A stretch of 51,684 bases of DNA from Candidatus Bathyarchaeota archaeon (GTDB taxonomy: Archaea > Thermoproteota > Bathyarchaeia > 40CM-2-53-6). The stretch's first letter is position 1, and each line of letters opens with the position of its first letter. The stretch is from contig VBAW01000021.1 of the NCBI GenBank assembly GCA_005888635.1, forward strand, positions 1 to 51,684. Direction: 5' to 3'. Under the pieces are notes generated by a model. It had not been told where the DNA came from. It searched no databases and saw only the letters and a program-made list of their open reading frames with translations. This document shows, piece after piece, positions 24,390-32,794 of this stretch. The translations under genes and the position numbers were made by a program.

Positions 24390-26111
24390 CTAATTGGCGA
24401 GCAGAGAAGAAAGAGAAGGGTCAATGTTGGCGGGATCGCTGATCGGAGGCCCGCAGGTTTTCCCCGCGCAAACGTAAGCTACTGGAGCCTTCCCAGCATC
24501 GAACCCGAGACGATCTATCTGGTCCACGTCCCTGGCTGGATCCAGATACCTTACGTATCTTCTGGCAGGATAGAGCTTCAGAGCTTCCGCCTTGAACGCG
24601 ATGAATTGTTTCGACTTGGAAGGTGCGATAATTGTGATCCCTATAGGACCGTTAAACAATGAATCGAGCACCAGCGCATAGCTCGCTCCCGTAACTCCGT
24701 ATCTCTCATAGTCGGCATTGAATAACTCGAGTGCTTTGCCCGCAACGGTTGCATAGTTGGCTTTCTCTAAGAGCCATGATAGTCGCAGGAGTCCATTTGC
24801 GATCATGCTGTTCTCATCAATTGGCTTGTCTCTCGTCCTGAGTTCGCCCAAGTTGGAATCCTCCGAAGGAATATCGTAGAAGCCTCCTGAAGTCTTGTCG
24901 TTCAACTTCTCAATCGAATCCTCCGCCATTGCGACGGCTTTGTCGAGATAGGCTCGCTTGCCCGAGTATTCGTAAGCGTCCAGAAGTGAATGGAGCAACG
25001 GCCCGTAATCCACCAAGAGTCCTTTCAACTTCACACCCTCCTCTTCTCTCCAGTAGTGAAAGGGCAGTCCTCCGTCCTCTTGAAGACCCAGGATGCGGTC
25101 TAGGGTCTTCAAAGCAAACTTGCCGAGTTCCGACCGGTCCAAGACGATACTCGAAAGAAGGAAGGCCGAGACGAGTAGCGCATTGTAATTCGTGTAGAGT
25201 GTCATGTCAATCGCCGGGGTCTTGCGAGTGCTACGCCCTAAGAGATCGAGTTTGTAGTACTCCTCATCTGCATCCTGACTTCCGAAGAATCCTCCCTTCT
25301 CCAAGTCCGCCAAACTCGAATTCACGTACTTCACGATTCCCTCTGCCCTATCTCGGTATAGCTGTCTACCGGTTAATTGGAAGGCATGTAAGTATACAGC
25401 CAGAAGTTTCGCATTATCCTCCGCCATCTTCTCGAAGTGGGGAATCGACCAGTCCCGAGTAGTGCTGTACCTGAAGAATCCCTGTTCTACCTGATCATAG
25501 ATTCCTCCGTTACCCATCTTGTCAAGGGTCTTCGTTGCAACGGTCAGCATTTCTTTCTCCCCGTGATAATGGTAACGTAATAGCGCATACTCCAACGCCT
25601 CGGAGTGGGGAAATTTCGGCTCGAAACCAAAGCCGCCATAATCTATGTCAAAGTTGACCGCCACAGTTGTCGCAATGTCTTTTGTGATCTTGTCCGACAA
25701 GGCTTCGTTCTCGGCTTGAGGAATTCGCCTTGCCTGGAACTTGCTACCAATCTTCCCCTTGTTTGTTCCATAGAAGTCTAGAACGGAGCGGAGGACTTCC
25801 CTCAACTGCTCAGGAGGAATGTAGGTTCCGCCGGTGATGATTCTCCCTTCATTGTCCAAGAAAGCTGTAGTAGGCCAACCCCCCATATTGTACCGACGAT
25901 TAACGTCGGGTCTCCTGTCGGTGTCGACTCTAACAGGAACGAAGTTCTTGTTCACTAAGTCGATGACCACTGGATCCTTGTAGGATGTGTTGTCCATAAC
26001 GTGGCACCAATGGCACCAAGAACCCGTTATGTCCAACAGAATCGGCTTCCCAAGCGACTTCGCCCTCTCAAAACTCTCCTTTCCCCATTCCAGCCACTGA
26101 ATCTTATTCAT
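24390..26111 (-). CDS. DUF255 thioredoxin-like protein (YyaL/SSP411 family)
   Basis: 573 residues from ATG 26111. The N-terminal thioredoxin-fold domain has WLEWGKESFERAKSLGKPILLDITGSWCHWCHVMD with the CHWC redox motif and YNMGGWPTTAFLD. The rest is an alpha/alpha barrel like cellobiose epimerases (KFPHSEALEYALLRYHYHG, YDQVEQGFFRYSTTRDWSIPHFEKM, GGFFGSQDADEEYYKLD). Typical family length is 600-700, so this one is short. The role is unsettled in all organisms. A longer reading to 26186 would start upstream of the TATA element (26144-26151) and is unlikely. Confidence 0.88.
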   Translation of the reverse strand: MNKIQWLEWGKESFERAKSLGKPILLDITGSWCHWCHVMDNTSYKDPVVIDLVNKNFVPVRVDTDRRPDVNRRYNMGGWPTTAFLDNEGRIITGGTYIPPEQLREVLRSVLDFYGTNKGKIGSKFQARRIPQAENEALSDKITKDIATTVAVNFDIDYGGFGFEPKFPHSEALEYALLRYHYHGEKEMLTVATKTLDKMGNGGIYDQVEQGFFRYSTTRDWSIPHFEKMAEDNAKLLAVYLHAFQLTGRQLYRDRAEGIVKYVNSSLADLEKGGFFGSQDADEEYYKLDLLGRSTRKTPAIDMTLYTNYNALLVSAFLLSSIVLDRSELGKFALKTLDRILGLQEDGGLPFHYWREEEGVKLKGLLVDYGPLLHSLLDAYEYSGKRAYLDKAVAMAEDSIEKLNDKTSGGFYDIPSEDSNLGELRTRDKPIDENSMIANGLLRLSWLLEKANYATVAGKALELFNADYERYGVTGASYALVLDSLFNGPIGITIIAPSKSKQFIAFKAEALKLYPARRYVRYLDPARDVDQIDRLGFDAGKAPVAYVCAGKTCGPPISDPANIDPSLSSLLAN

Positions 26112-26143
26112 GAGCGAGCCGACAGCATACAATCGTCGAGAAT

Positions 26144-26151
26144 CATATAAG
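26144..26151. promoter_or_regulatory. TATA-like box serving both directions
   Basis: CATATAAG on plus and CTTATATG on minus. It lies 32 bp before the GAF gene ATG (26179) and 36 bp before the DUF255 gene ATG (26111). Both spacings suit short-leader or leaderless transcripts. Confidence 0.5.
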
Positions 26152-26178
26152 AACCCTAGAATCACTCGACAGCAGAGA

Positions 26179-26592
26179 ATGCCCAAGTCCCGGACACAGG
26201 CTACTCAAAGCCCAGGTTCCTCTAGGGTTCTCGCTAGCTTGAACAGAGCTCTCTCAAACCAGTCCTTAACCAAGGCGTTGGCGATGTCCGTCGAGATACT
26301 CCGAGAGAAATTCAAATCACTTCGACTGGGTGGGAATCTATCTCGTGCGAGAAAACGATCTGGTCTTGGAAGCTATGCAGGGGATGAAGAGACTGAGCAC
26401 GTTAGGATACCGATAGGAGAGGGAATCTGCGGCTCCGCTGCCAAAGAAGTACTCGGGGAGATAGACATCGACAGCAATCGACTACCCGCGTTCAACCAAG
26501 AAGATCGAGAGATTCTCCAAGAGGCAGCATCGCTTCTAGCCCGTCGTATTGAGAGTCAGTACATGACGTCTCATGAACCTTCAGCTCTGTGA
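26179..26592 (+). pseudogene. Damaged GAF-domain gene (free-methionine-sulfoxide-reductase-like)
   Basis: The ORF starts MPKSRTQATQ and carries ALAMSVEILREKF, then loses sense between about 26316 and 26385. In that stretch the +1 frame reads HFDWVGIYLVRENDLVLEAM, a classic GAF core. Sense returns to the first frame at DEETEHVRIPIGEGICGSAAKE. This implies two compensating one-base indels, one after an A-run and one at a G-run. The next residues jump to VLGEIDIDSNRLPAFNQEDREIL, so the usual middle of about 30 residues (V-P-D-V region with the fRMsr cysteines) is missing. It could be a decayed gene or read errors plus a deletion. It overlaps the pyrD end by 22 bp. Confidence 0.7.
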
Positions 26593-27500
26593 GCTGCGGC
26601 CGTCGATATAATCTCCTGAATCGATCTGTATCCTTTCTTCTCGAGGAACTTCCCGATTCCTGTGGTCACTTCTCGGAACACTTCGAGACCTCTACTCGTG
26701 ACCGCGCTTCCAATCTGGACAGCTGATGCACCTGCCATCATCATCTGCACCGCGCCCTTCCAATCCTCAATTCCACCGACCCCAATGATGGGGATGCGAA
26801 CTGCCTGCCTAATTTGATAGACCGCTCTAAGCGCGATCGGATGTATGGCTGGACCTGAGAGCCCGCCGAGGACGCCTCCAAGGATCGGGAAACCTGAATC
26901 TACGTCGACCGCTGTTCCCAAGACCGTATTGATCGCCGTGATAGCGTCGGCACCCGCACCTTCGGCAGCCCTCGCGACTTCAGTAATGTCGGTAACGTTC
27001 GGACTTAGCTTTACGAACACGGGGACGTGGACTCGACTCTTCACAGTTTGAGTAACTTCTGCAACGACATTCGGCCGTTGGCCGATCTCAACCCCCACTT
27101 CCTTGACATGTGGGCATGAAACATTAAGCTCCACCGCGATAGCACCACCCCTTTCCCCCATCATTGCAGACTCTGCAAATTCCTCCGCATCAAAACCGAA
27201 GACGCTCGCTATGACTGGCACTCTCTGCTTCGAAGCGGTCTCAACCTCCTCCCGCATCTCCTCCATTCCCGGGTTGGGTATGCCCAAGGCGTTGAGAAAC
27301 CCGCCGTGTACTTCAATGAAAGACGGGTTTCTGTACCCTTCCCTCCCCTTCCTATTGAACGATTTACTGACAACGGCTCCGGCACCCGCTCTTGAGACTC
27401 GGATCAGCATCTCGCCCGAAACTCCCAGAATCCCGGAGGCTAGAATCGTCGGATTGGGGAGTTTAATACCTGCAAACTCTACCGACAAATCCGGTTCCAA
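26571..27500 (-). CDS. pyrD: Dihydroorotate dehydrogenase, class 1B-like
   Basis: 309 residues. An FMN TIM-barrel enzyme that makes orotate in pyrimidine synthesis. The N-terminus VEFAGIKLPNPTILASGILG, the GFLNALGIPNPG loop, the active-site Cys in ELNVSCPHVKE (class 1 uses Cys as base), KLSPNVTDI, INTVLGTAVD, and GVGGIEDWKGAVQMMMAGASAVQIGSA for phosphate binding are all present. Class 1B normally pairs with the PyrK electron-transfer subunit; none is in the window. TTG start, with TATA-like ATAATTAG about 38 bp upstream in the spacer shared with nop5. Confidence 0.93.
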   Translation of the reverse strand: MEPDLSVEFAGIKLPNPTILASGILGVSGEMLIRVSRAGAGAVVSKSFNRKGREGYRNPSFIEVHGGFLNALGIPNPGMEEMREEVETASKQRVPVIASVFGFDAEEFAESAMMGERGGAIAVELNVSCPHVKEVGVEIGQRPNVVAEVTQTVKSRVHVPVFVKLSPNVTDITEVARAAEGAGADAITAINTVLGTAVDVDSGFPILGGVLGGLSGPAIHPIALRAVYQIRQAVRIPIIGVGGIEDWKGAVQMMMAGASAVQIGSAVTSRGLEVFREVTTGIGKFLEKKGYRSIQEIISTAAAHRAEGS

Positions 27501-27595
27501 GTGCGCCTAAACATGAACGGTATTGCCGTGCTAATTATCTTCGCGCGAGCATCAAGCAATCATCACGTTCTCGTCTTCGAGTCAGGAGCAGAGTC

Positions 27596-28906
27596 TTGAA
27601 AGCGTACTTGATCGATTCCCCCGCCGGACTGTTTCTACTCGAAAAAACGGGGAAGATTTCGGAAAAGGCTCTCTTTGCCCACAATCCGAGCGATGCCGCC
27701 AGCCAGTTGAAGAAAGTCCTCAACGGGGAGCTACCCCCAGAGTCCTCAGCCTTCGGCCAACGGCTCATGCAGATAGAACTCGACCAGGTTACCGTGGACA
27801 GCGAGCCACTAGCGAGACTGGCCCGTTCAATCGTCAAAGCAGAAGTTGTGCAAGACGAGAACGACCCTACCATTTCAAAGCTCAGAAACAGACTGCCATC
27901 GATTCTAGTTCGCCTTAGGATCATCGAATCGAAAGATGAATATGAGCAATTCGTCCGAGAGGTTTCCCTTGAACTTGCCAAAACGGCGATAACAGAAGCT
28001 ACAACGAAACGAGATCTCTACGCAATTCAAACAGTGCGAAGTATCGAAGACCTGGACAAGATTCTCAACCTTCTCGCCGGCAGAGTCAGAGAGTGGTATG
28101 GCCTCCACTTCCCCGAACTGGATCGCTTAGTGGAAAAACACGACTCGTACATTCGACTCGTTCATAATCTCGGCGCCAGAGATTCATTCTCATACGACGC
28201 CTTGACAAAACTCGGCATACCACAAGACAAGGCGACGCAGATCTCCGCATCGGCCGAGAAGTCCTCTGGGGCCGAAATGACAGGCTCGGATCTAGAATGG
28301 CTACGTCAGGTCTGCGGAACAGTGCTTGAGCTGTATGGCTTGAGAGAAGCTGCCGAGAAATACACTGACAAGATCATGGGAGAGGTAGCACCGAACATGA
28401 CATCAGTCCTCGGCGCAGTTCTCTCCGCGAAACTCATCTCCATGGCAGGAGGACTCGAGAATATCGCAAAGATGCCATCAAGCACCCTCCAAGTGCTCGG
28501 AGCAGAAAAAGCGCTCTTCAGAACGCTAAAGACTGGAGCTAGACCGCCGAAGCATGGTGTCATCTTTCAATACGCACCGATCCATCAGTCGCCAAAATGG
28601 CTTCGCGGAAAGATCGCGAGAGCAGTTGCTGGAAAACTCGCCATAGCAGCCCGAATGGACGCGTATGGGGGAGGTGACAAGGGGCAGGGGCTTAAGGACG
28701 CACTCGAAAAGAAGATCGTAGATCTGAAAGGTCGTTATCAAGGTCCACCTCGCAAGAGAGAGCATGGAAGGACGTGGCGCCCGCCAGCACAAGAAGTTCG
28801 AAGGGATATACTGGGTACTCCGAGAGGGAGAGGAGAGACTGGCCACACTCAGCCAGGACCCCGGGACGACCGTCTACGGGGAAGACACCGCAAGGATCGG
28901 AGATAG
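27596..28906 (+). CDS. Nop5/Nop56-58 box C/D RNP scaffold protein
   Basis: 436 residues. Bridges L7Ae and fibrillarin on C/D guide RNAs for 2'-O-methylation. N-terminal domain (1-120), coiled-coil (about 125-240, with RSIEDLDKILNLLAGRVREWY and HFPELDRLVEKHDSYIRLV), and NOP domain (about 250-385) with PNMTSVLGAVLSAKLISMAG and LGAEKALFRTLKTGARPPKHGVIFQY. The normal basic end should come near KGRYQGPPRKR. Instead the frame stays open for about 47 more codons, Arg/Gly-rich, overlapping fibrillarin by 143 nt. The tail may be real or due to a lost stop. TTG start. First gene of nop5-fibrillarin-DUF61. Confidence 0.93.
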   Translation: MKAYLIDSPAGLFLLEKTGKISEKALFAHNPSDAASQLKKVLNGELPPESSAFGQRLMQIELDQVTVDSEPLARLARSIVKAEVVQDENDPTISKLRNRLPSILVRLRIIESKDEYEQFVREVSLELAKTAITEATTKRDLYAIQTVRSIEDLDKILNLLAGRVREWYGLHFPELDRLVEKHDSYIRLVHNLGARDSFSYDALTKLGIPQDKATQISASAEKSSGAEMTGSDLEWLRQVCGTVLELYGLREAAEKYTDKIMGEVAPNMTSVLGAVLSAKLISMAGGLENIAKMPSSTLQVLGAEKALFRTLKTGARPPKHGVIFQYAPIHQSPKWLRGKIARAVAGKLAIAARMDAYGGGDKGQGLKDALEKKIVDLKGRYQGPPRKREHGRTWRPPAQEVRRDILGTPRGRGETGHTQPGPRDDRLRGRHRKDRR

Positions 28907-29459
28907 AGAGTATCGGGTCTGGGACCCATATAGGAGTAAGCTCGCTGCCGCAGTGCTGAAAGGGCTGTCTGAAGTTCCTATCAAACCCGGGAATAGTGTT
29001 CTCTACCTCGGGGCGGCAAGTGGCACCACCGCCAGTCACGTGAGCGACATCGTAGGAGAGAAGGGACGAGTCTACTGTGTAGAGTTCGCTCAGAGATCAT
29101 TTAGAGACCTAGTTAATAACACGAGTAAGAACAGGAGAAATATGACCCCAATCTTCGGAGACGCAAGGTTTCCAGAAAAGTACAGGAGCATCGTCCAAGG
29201 GGTCAACACTCTCTACGCTGACATCGCACAACCGGACCAAGCAAGAATCCTCTCTGAGAACATCCATCAGTATCTCAGCGACAATGGAGATTTCATGTTA
29301 GCGGTAAAGGCTAGAAGCATCAATGTCTCGGAGGAACCATCAACAATTTTTCAACGAGAAAGAACCGTCCTTGAGGAAAAAGGCTACCGGGTGAAAGAAA
29401 TGATCCGACTCGACCCGTTCGAAAAAGACCACTGTATGATTCTGGGCAGCAAACGGTGA
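28764..29459 (+). CDS. flpA: Fibrillarin-like rRNA/tRNA 2'-O-methyltransferase
   Basis: 231 residues. SAM-dependent methylase of the C/D RNP. Starts MEGRGARQHKKFEGIYWV, typical of archaeal fibrillarin. The Rossmann core has NSVLYLGAASGTTASHVSDIVG (SAM motif I), VYCVEFAQRSFRDL, ADIAQPDQARIL and FMLAVKARSINV, whose Asp and Lys belong to the K-D-K-H-like catalytic set. The C-terminus LDPFEKDHCMILG is conserved. ATG start inside the nop5 reading frame; usually the two genes abut or overlap only slightly. Confidence 0.95.
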   Translation: MEGRGARQHKKFEGIYWVLREGEERLATLSQDPGTTVYGEDTARIGDREYRVWDPYRSKLAAAVLKGLSEVPIKPGNSVLYLGAASGTTASHVSDIVGEKGRVYCVEFAQRSFRDLVNNTSKNRRNMTPIFGDARFPEKYRSIVQGVNTLYADIAQPDQARILSENIHQYLSDNGDFMLAVKARSINVSEEPSTIFQRERTVLEEKGYRVKEMIRLDPFEKDHCMILGSKR

Positions 29460-29466
29460 ACTCGAC

Positions 29467-29922
29467 TTGGAGCAGCGTGATCGGTTCTTTGACGCACTGC
29501 TTCGCGATGACATGAGAAAGCTCAACTCTCATCTTCCTAAGAACCGTAGAACTCTGAAAGAACTTCTGAGCGATCCCGCCCCGAAGGTTCCAGCTGCGTC
29601 TGGAGACCCTATCAAGATGAAGAAGGATGAGCTTGAAGAACTGTCTCGTTCTCTTCCTGCTGAAGCAGATACACGTGTAAAGCTACCGATTGTTCTGCTC
29701 AGAAGGAGAGACCTCGGACCAGGGGCCTACACAGTTATGGGAGATAGGTACGAAGAGTATGCAATGTTGCTGCTGGCTGGATCCTTCAACGGAAGTTTCG
29801 AAGAGTACAGAGAACAGAAATCTGACGTAGCCATACTATTCAAACCACAAATTAGTCTGTTGATGAGAAGATTTCACTCGTTACTAATACTCGGATTTGG
29901 GAGTTCGGACATACGCGGGTAG
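29467..29922 (+). CDS. DUF61 / UPF0216 family protein
   Basis: 151 residues of an archaea-specific family of unknown function. Seen: DALLRDDMRKLNSHLPKNRRTLKELL at the N-terminus, a charged linker, LPIVLLRRRDLGPGAYTVMGDRYEEYAMLLLAG, and FKPQISLLMRRFHSLLILGFG. TTG start 7 bp after the fibrillarin stop, preceded by GGTGA (29456-29460) that could act as a ribosome site. Its place behind nop5-fibrillarin suggests a link with RNA modification or ribosome assembly; this is inference from context. Confidence 0.82.
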   Translation: MEQRDRFFDALLRDDMRKLNSHLPKNRRTLKELLSDPAPKVPAASGDPIKMKKDELEELSRSLPAEADTRVKLPIVLLRRRDLGPGAYTVMGDRYEEYAMLLLAGSFNGSFEEYREQKSDVAILFKPQISLLMRRFHSLLILGFGSSDIRG

Positions 29923-30087
29923 AGTCCATCTATGAGCAATGTCCGTGATGTCAAGTCACGGAGATGACAAACTCTAACGTTCATTAGCGAAGGCTTTCGA
30001 TGCGAAAACAGCCCACAGGATGAATAAGCCAGACTACCAGTATGATTCCGACTGAAGGTGAGTAATTTCTCCGAGTGCTTGAGAAGT

Positions 30088-30213
30088 CTACGAATCGATA
30101 CTGAGGGTCCATTTTCCTGCAGGCAGGCGCGGGGATGCTCGAATTGGCACAACTTTGACGTTCAACTTCTTGCGCTTCGTCGTGGTCTTCAAGTAGTATT
30201 TCCTCGGCCTCAT
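30088..30213 (-). CDS. Possible 41-residue basic small protein next to sagB-like gene
   Basis: An ATG-started ORF reading MRPRKYYLKTTTKRKKLNVK and ending WTLSIDS; 11 Lys/Arg in the first 25 residues. It is divergent from the SagB-type gene and shares its upstream region. No family is recognised. It could be a nucleic-acid-binding miniprotein, a peptide substrate of the oxidoreductase, or chance. The gap around it (29923-30256) also has a hairpin CCGTGA-N7-TCACGG near 29941-29959. I see no Cys and no clear leader/core boundary. Confidence 0.33.
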   Translation of the reverse strand: MRPRKYYLKTTTKRKKLNVKVVPIRASPRLPAGKWTLSIDS

Positions 30214-30226
30214 CTCACATCGCACG

Positions 30227-30234
30227 AAATATAA
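30227..30234 (+). promoter_or_regulatory. TATA-like box of the SagB-type gene
   Basis: AAATATAA, centred 26-29 bp before the TTG/ATG start of the downstream gene, preceded by purine-rich bases that would suit a BRE. Predicts leaderless transcription. Confidence 0.55.
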
Positions 30235-30256
30235 CGCTTTCCGATGCCAAAGGGGA

Positions 30257-31429
30257 TTGATGAAGAGCAAGTTGACTTCTGACGGTAGAAAAAACAATAG
30301 TGAACTGTCTAGGTTGAAGATGAGAAGATCGTCCAATATAATGATGTATTTTCGTCGAGAGCACCTGATTGCCGAGAATTACATGAGGCGACGAACCTTC
30401 AGAATTGACTTGAACGCCATGACGCTCCTCAGCTACTTTTCGAACTGGAGAACTGCTTCGGAGGCCTCAGAGAGTCTGAGCGGTTATACCAGAGAGTCCG
30501 TCTTTCACACGATTCAGAGCCTAAGAGACAGCGGTTTGCTTATCACCAAAGATTCTACTGAGAACAAGCTAGAAAACAAATTTGGAAAGGAATGGCAGTG
30601 GCCGACAGCCTCCCGGTACTATCACTTTTCCACCAAGATCGACGACCCTCACAATTCGACCGAAGAGATTAACCGGTATTACGATAAATATCTCAAGGGA
30701 AGAAGACAGCCGCCAATTTACAAATCTTATCCTAGACAACTTAAGATCGATCTGCTGAAAGAACCTGACATCGAAGCCCCATTTTTCGCAACGCTTCGCA
30801 GGAGACACTCGACGAGAGAACTCTCTGGGAAACCGATAAGCTTCAATGAAATGTCAAGACTCGCTTACTACACCTGGGGAAGGATCTCATCCTACAAAAC
30901 TCGCGAGTTCGGTGAGCTGCTCCACAAGACCAGTCCCTCTGCTGGAGCCCGCCACCCAATAGAAACCTACGCGATCGTCAATAATGTCGAGGGGATTGAG
31001 CCAGGCATATACCACTACTCTGTGAGGGACCACTCGCTTGAACTTCTCAAAGCTGGAGATTTCCGAGAGCGATGCGTGGTATTGACCGCAGGTCATTCAT
31101 GGACAAGAAACGCCAGCGCCCTTTTCGTAATGACAGCTGTCGTTGCTCGAACGGCTTGGAAATATCGAGTGCCCCGAGTCTATAGGGCATTCCTACTTGA
31201 CGCCGGACATCTCTCGCAGTCGTTTCTTCTAATCGCTACAGCTCTCGGACTTGGCTCCTTCTGCATTGGCATATTCCGTGACAACCTTATCGAGAAGGAG
31301 TTGAATATCGACGGTATCTCAGAAACAGTACTATTCGCCGTAGGAGTCGGGCACGCCCTCAAGAGCCATCACGAACCAGATCAAAGCGTCTATCATGATT
31401 ATTCTCACCCTCTGCCTAGCGAAGCCTGA
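30257..31429 (+). CDS. SagB/ThcOx-type FMN oxidoreductase (nitroreductase fold)
   Basis: About 390 residues. The N-terminal 190 residues include a winged-helix-like part (FRIDLNAMTLLSYFSNW to IQSLRDSGLLI), as in SagB-type dehydrogenases. The C-terminal nitroreductase domain starts RRRHSTRELSGKPISFNEMSRLAYYTWG, then SPSAGARHPIETYAIV and IYHYSVRDHSLELL, and ends FCIGIFRDNLIEKELNIDG and FAVGVGHA. Family members oxidise azolines to azoles in RiPPs, but many archaeal ones are orphans. No YcaO/cyclodehydratase is present here. Start is TTG 30257 or ATG 30260; the TATA box fits either. Confidence 0.85.
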   Translation: MMKSKLTSDGRKNNSELSRLKMRRSSNIMMYFRREHLIAENYMRRRTFRIDLNAMTLLSYFSNWRTASEASESLSGYTRESVFHTIQSLRDSGLLITKDSTENKLENKFGKEWQWPTASRYYHFSTKIDDPHNSTEEINRYYDKYLKGRRQPPIYKSYPRQLKIDLLKEPDIEAPFFATLRRRHSTRELSGKPISFNEMSRLAYYTWGRISSYKTREFGELLHKTSPSAGARHPIETYAIVNNVEGIEPGIYHYSVRDHSLELLKAGDFRERCVVLTAGHSWTRNASALFVMTAVVARTAWKYRVPRVYRAFLLDAGHLSQSFLLIATALGLGSFCIGIFRDNLIEKELNIDGISETVLFAVGVGHALKSHHEPDQSVYHDYSHPLPSEA

Positions 31430-31639
31430 TTACGCCTGGCGTTTCAACAACTAGCCATTCCGCAGGTCGAGTTTGCCACGTCGCGCGCGGGAACCACCGA
31501 CACTCCCACAAATGGGTCTCGGAGGCTGCCAGCTACCTAGCTTGAACCTCAGACACTCATAGCATCTAGTGCTCCAGATTCCACTCGATGCGTTCAACGC
31601 TTATCTACGCGACAATTCCTGATATCAACTGGTCTTTGC

Positions 31640-32731
31640 TTGCCCGATGATTCCATAGCAAAACGCGTTGTCCAGACCTCGTTGAGAATCCATGAGGACG
31701 ACATGGTTGTCATTGATACCTGGCAACACACTATCGACCTAGCAAGCGACATTGCGCTCGAATGCCTCAGGACAGGTGCAAAGCCTCTGATCACACTGAT
31801 GACTGACCGATTGTGGTGGAAGGCCCTAGAGGAAATACCGGAACAATACTTCCGCAAGACACCTAGACATATCCTGAGTGCGATGGAGAGTGCTACAGTA
31901 TGGATTGGGATCGGGGGTCCCGAAGACCCGACAAAGTTCAGAGAAGTTCCCTCTTCCCGTCTCGAGCCGTTTTTCGAGGGCGACAAACCACTCGTAGACA
32001 AGACTATTGAAAGAAAAATCCGAGTCTTGCAAGTTCTGCTCGGCGACGTCACCCTTCAAAGAGCTAGGGCTTATGGTTTCGACTATGCCAGATGGCTCAA
32101 GAACACTGAGGATGCGATTAAGGTCGACTATCCGAAAATGACGGAGTTAGGCAAGAAGATTGCAGGCCGTCTCGAACGGGCATCAAAGGTCCACATCACA
32201 TCCAAGATCGGAACGGATCTCAGGTTTGACATTACGAAGCGGCCAGTACACATTGAAGACGGGATTGTAGACCAAGAAGACATGGAACGAGGCCTCGTCT
32301 CTACTCAACTTCCGTCGGGGAAAGTTGAAGTGCCACCTGTCGAAACGAGTGCTCGAGGCACTGTTGTGCTTGATACTCCCAGGGCCTTGAAGGGACGTCT
32401 CATAACCGATCTTCAGTTTGTCTTTGAGAAGGGAAGGATCAAGGAATTCCACGCCAAAAAATACGAGGATGTGTTTAGAGAGGTCTTCGAAGCGACTCAG
32501 GGCGACAAGGACAGGATTGGCCAATTTGCTCTTGGTTTGAACCCCAAGATAGAGATTATCGGATATCGCACAGACGAGCTTGCTCTAGGAACAGCGACCA
32601 TTGGAATCGGAGCCAACAAAGGAATCGGGGGACAGAACGACAGTAGTCTGGCATTCTCAGGGACGCTCACGAAACCGACCATCGACATCGATGGGTTGGC
32701 CATCATGGTCGACGGAAAGCTCGTAATCTGA
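31640..32731 (+). CDS. M29-like aminopeptidase (leucyl aminopeptidase superfamily)
   Basis: 363 residues. N-terminal Rossmann-like part (VVIDTWQHTIDLASDIALECLRTGAKPLI) and C-terminal catalytic-type part (TSKIGTDLRFDI, LPSGKVEVPPVETSARGTVVLD, FALGLNPKIEIIGYRTDELALGTATIGIGAN). In typical M29 enzymes metal ligands include a Glu near LPxGEV and a late His. Here LPSGKVEV and GGQNDSSLAF lack the late His, so activity may differ. TTG start, TATA-like CTTATCT 35 bp upstream. It precedes hutI and may feed peptide-derived histidine into that pathway (inference). Confidence 0.78.
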   Translation: MPDDSIAKRVVQTSLRIHEDDMVVIDTWQHTIDLASDIALECLRTGAKPLITLMTDRLWWKALEEIPEQYFRKTPRHILSAMESATVWIGIGGPEDPTKFREVPSSRLEPFFEGDKPLVDKTIERKIRVLQVLLGDVTLQRARAYGFDYARWLKNTEDAIKVDYPKMTELGKKIAGRLERASKVHITSKIGTDLRFDITKRPVHIEDGIVDQEDMERGLVSTQLPSGKVEVPPVETSARGTVVLDTPRALKGRLITDLQFVFEKGRIKEFHAKKYEDVFREVFEATQGDKDRIGQFALGLNPKIEIIGYRTDELALGTATIGIGANKGIGGQNDSSLAFSGTLTKPTIDIDGLAIMVDGKLVI

Positions 32732-32794
32732 CCGCGTTATAATTATCAAGACTCTGTCGAACAGGTAAAAGGGAAACCACGGACGAAACGCCGA

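Noticed and set aside
24929-25462. 177-codon frame opposite the DUF255 gene
   Set aside because: Pro/Arg/Ser-rich, no domain, lies wholly within a recognised gene.
29941-29959. CCGTGA-N7-TCACGG hairpin next to nop5-fibrillarin genes, considered as a C/D guide RNA or terminator
   Set aside because: No C box (RTGATGA) and D box (CTGA) pair at proper spacing and no T-run after it.
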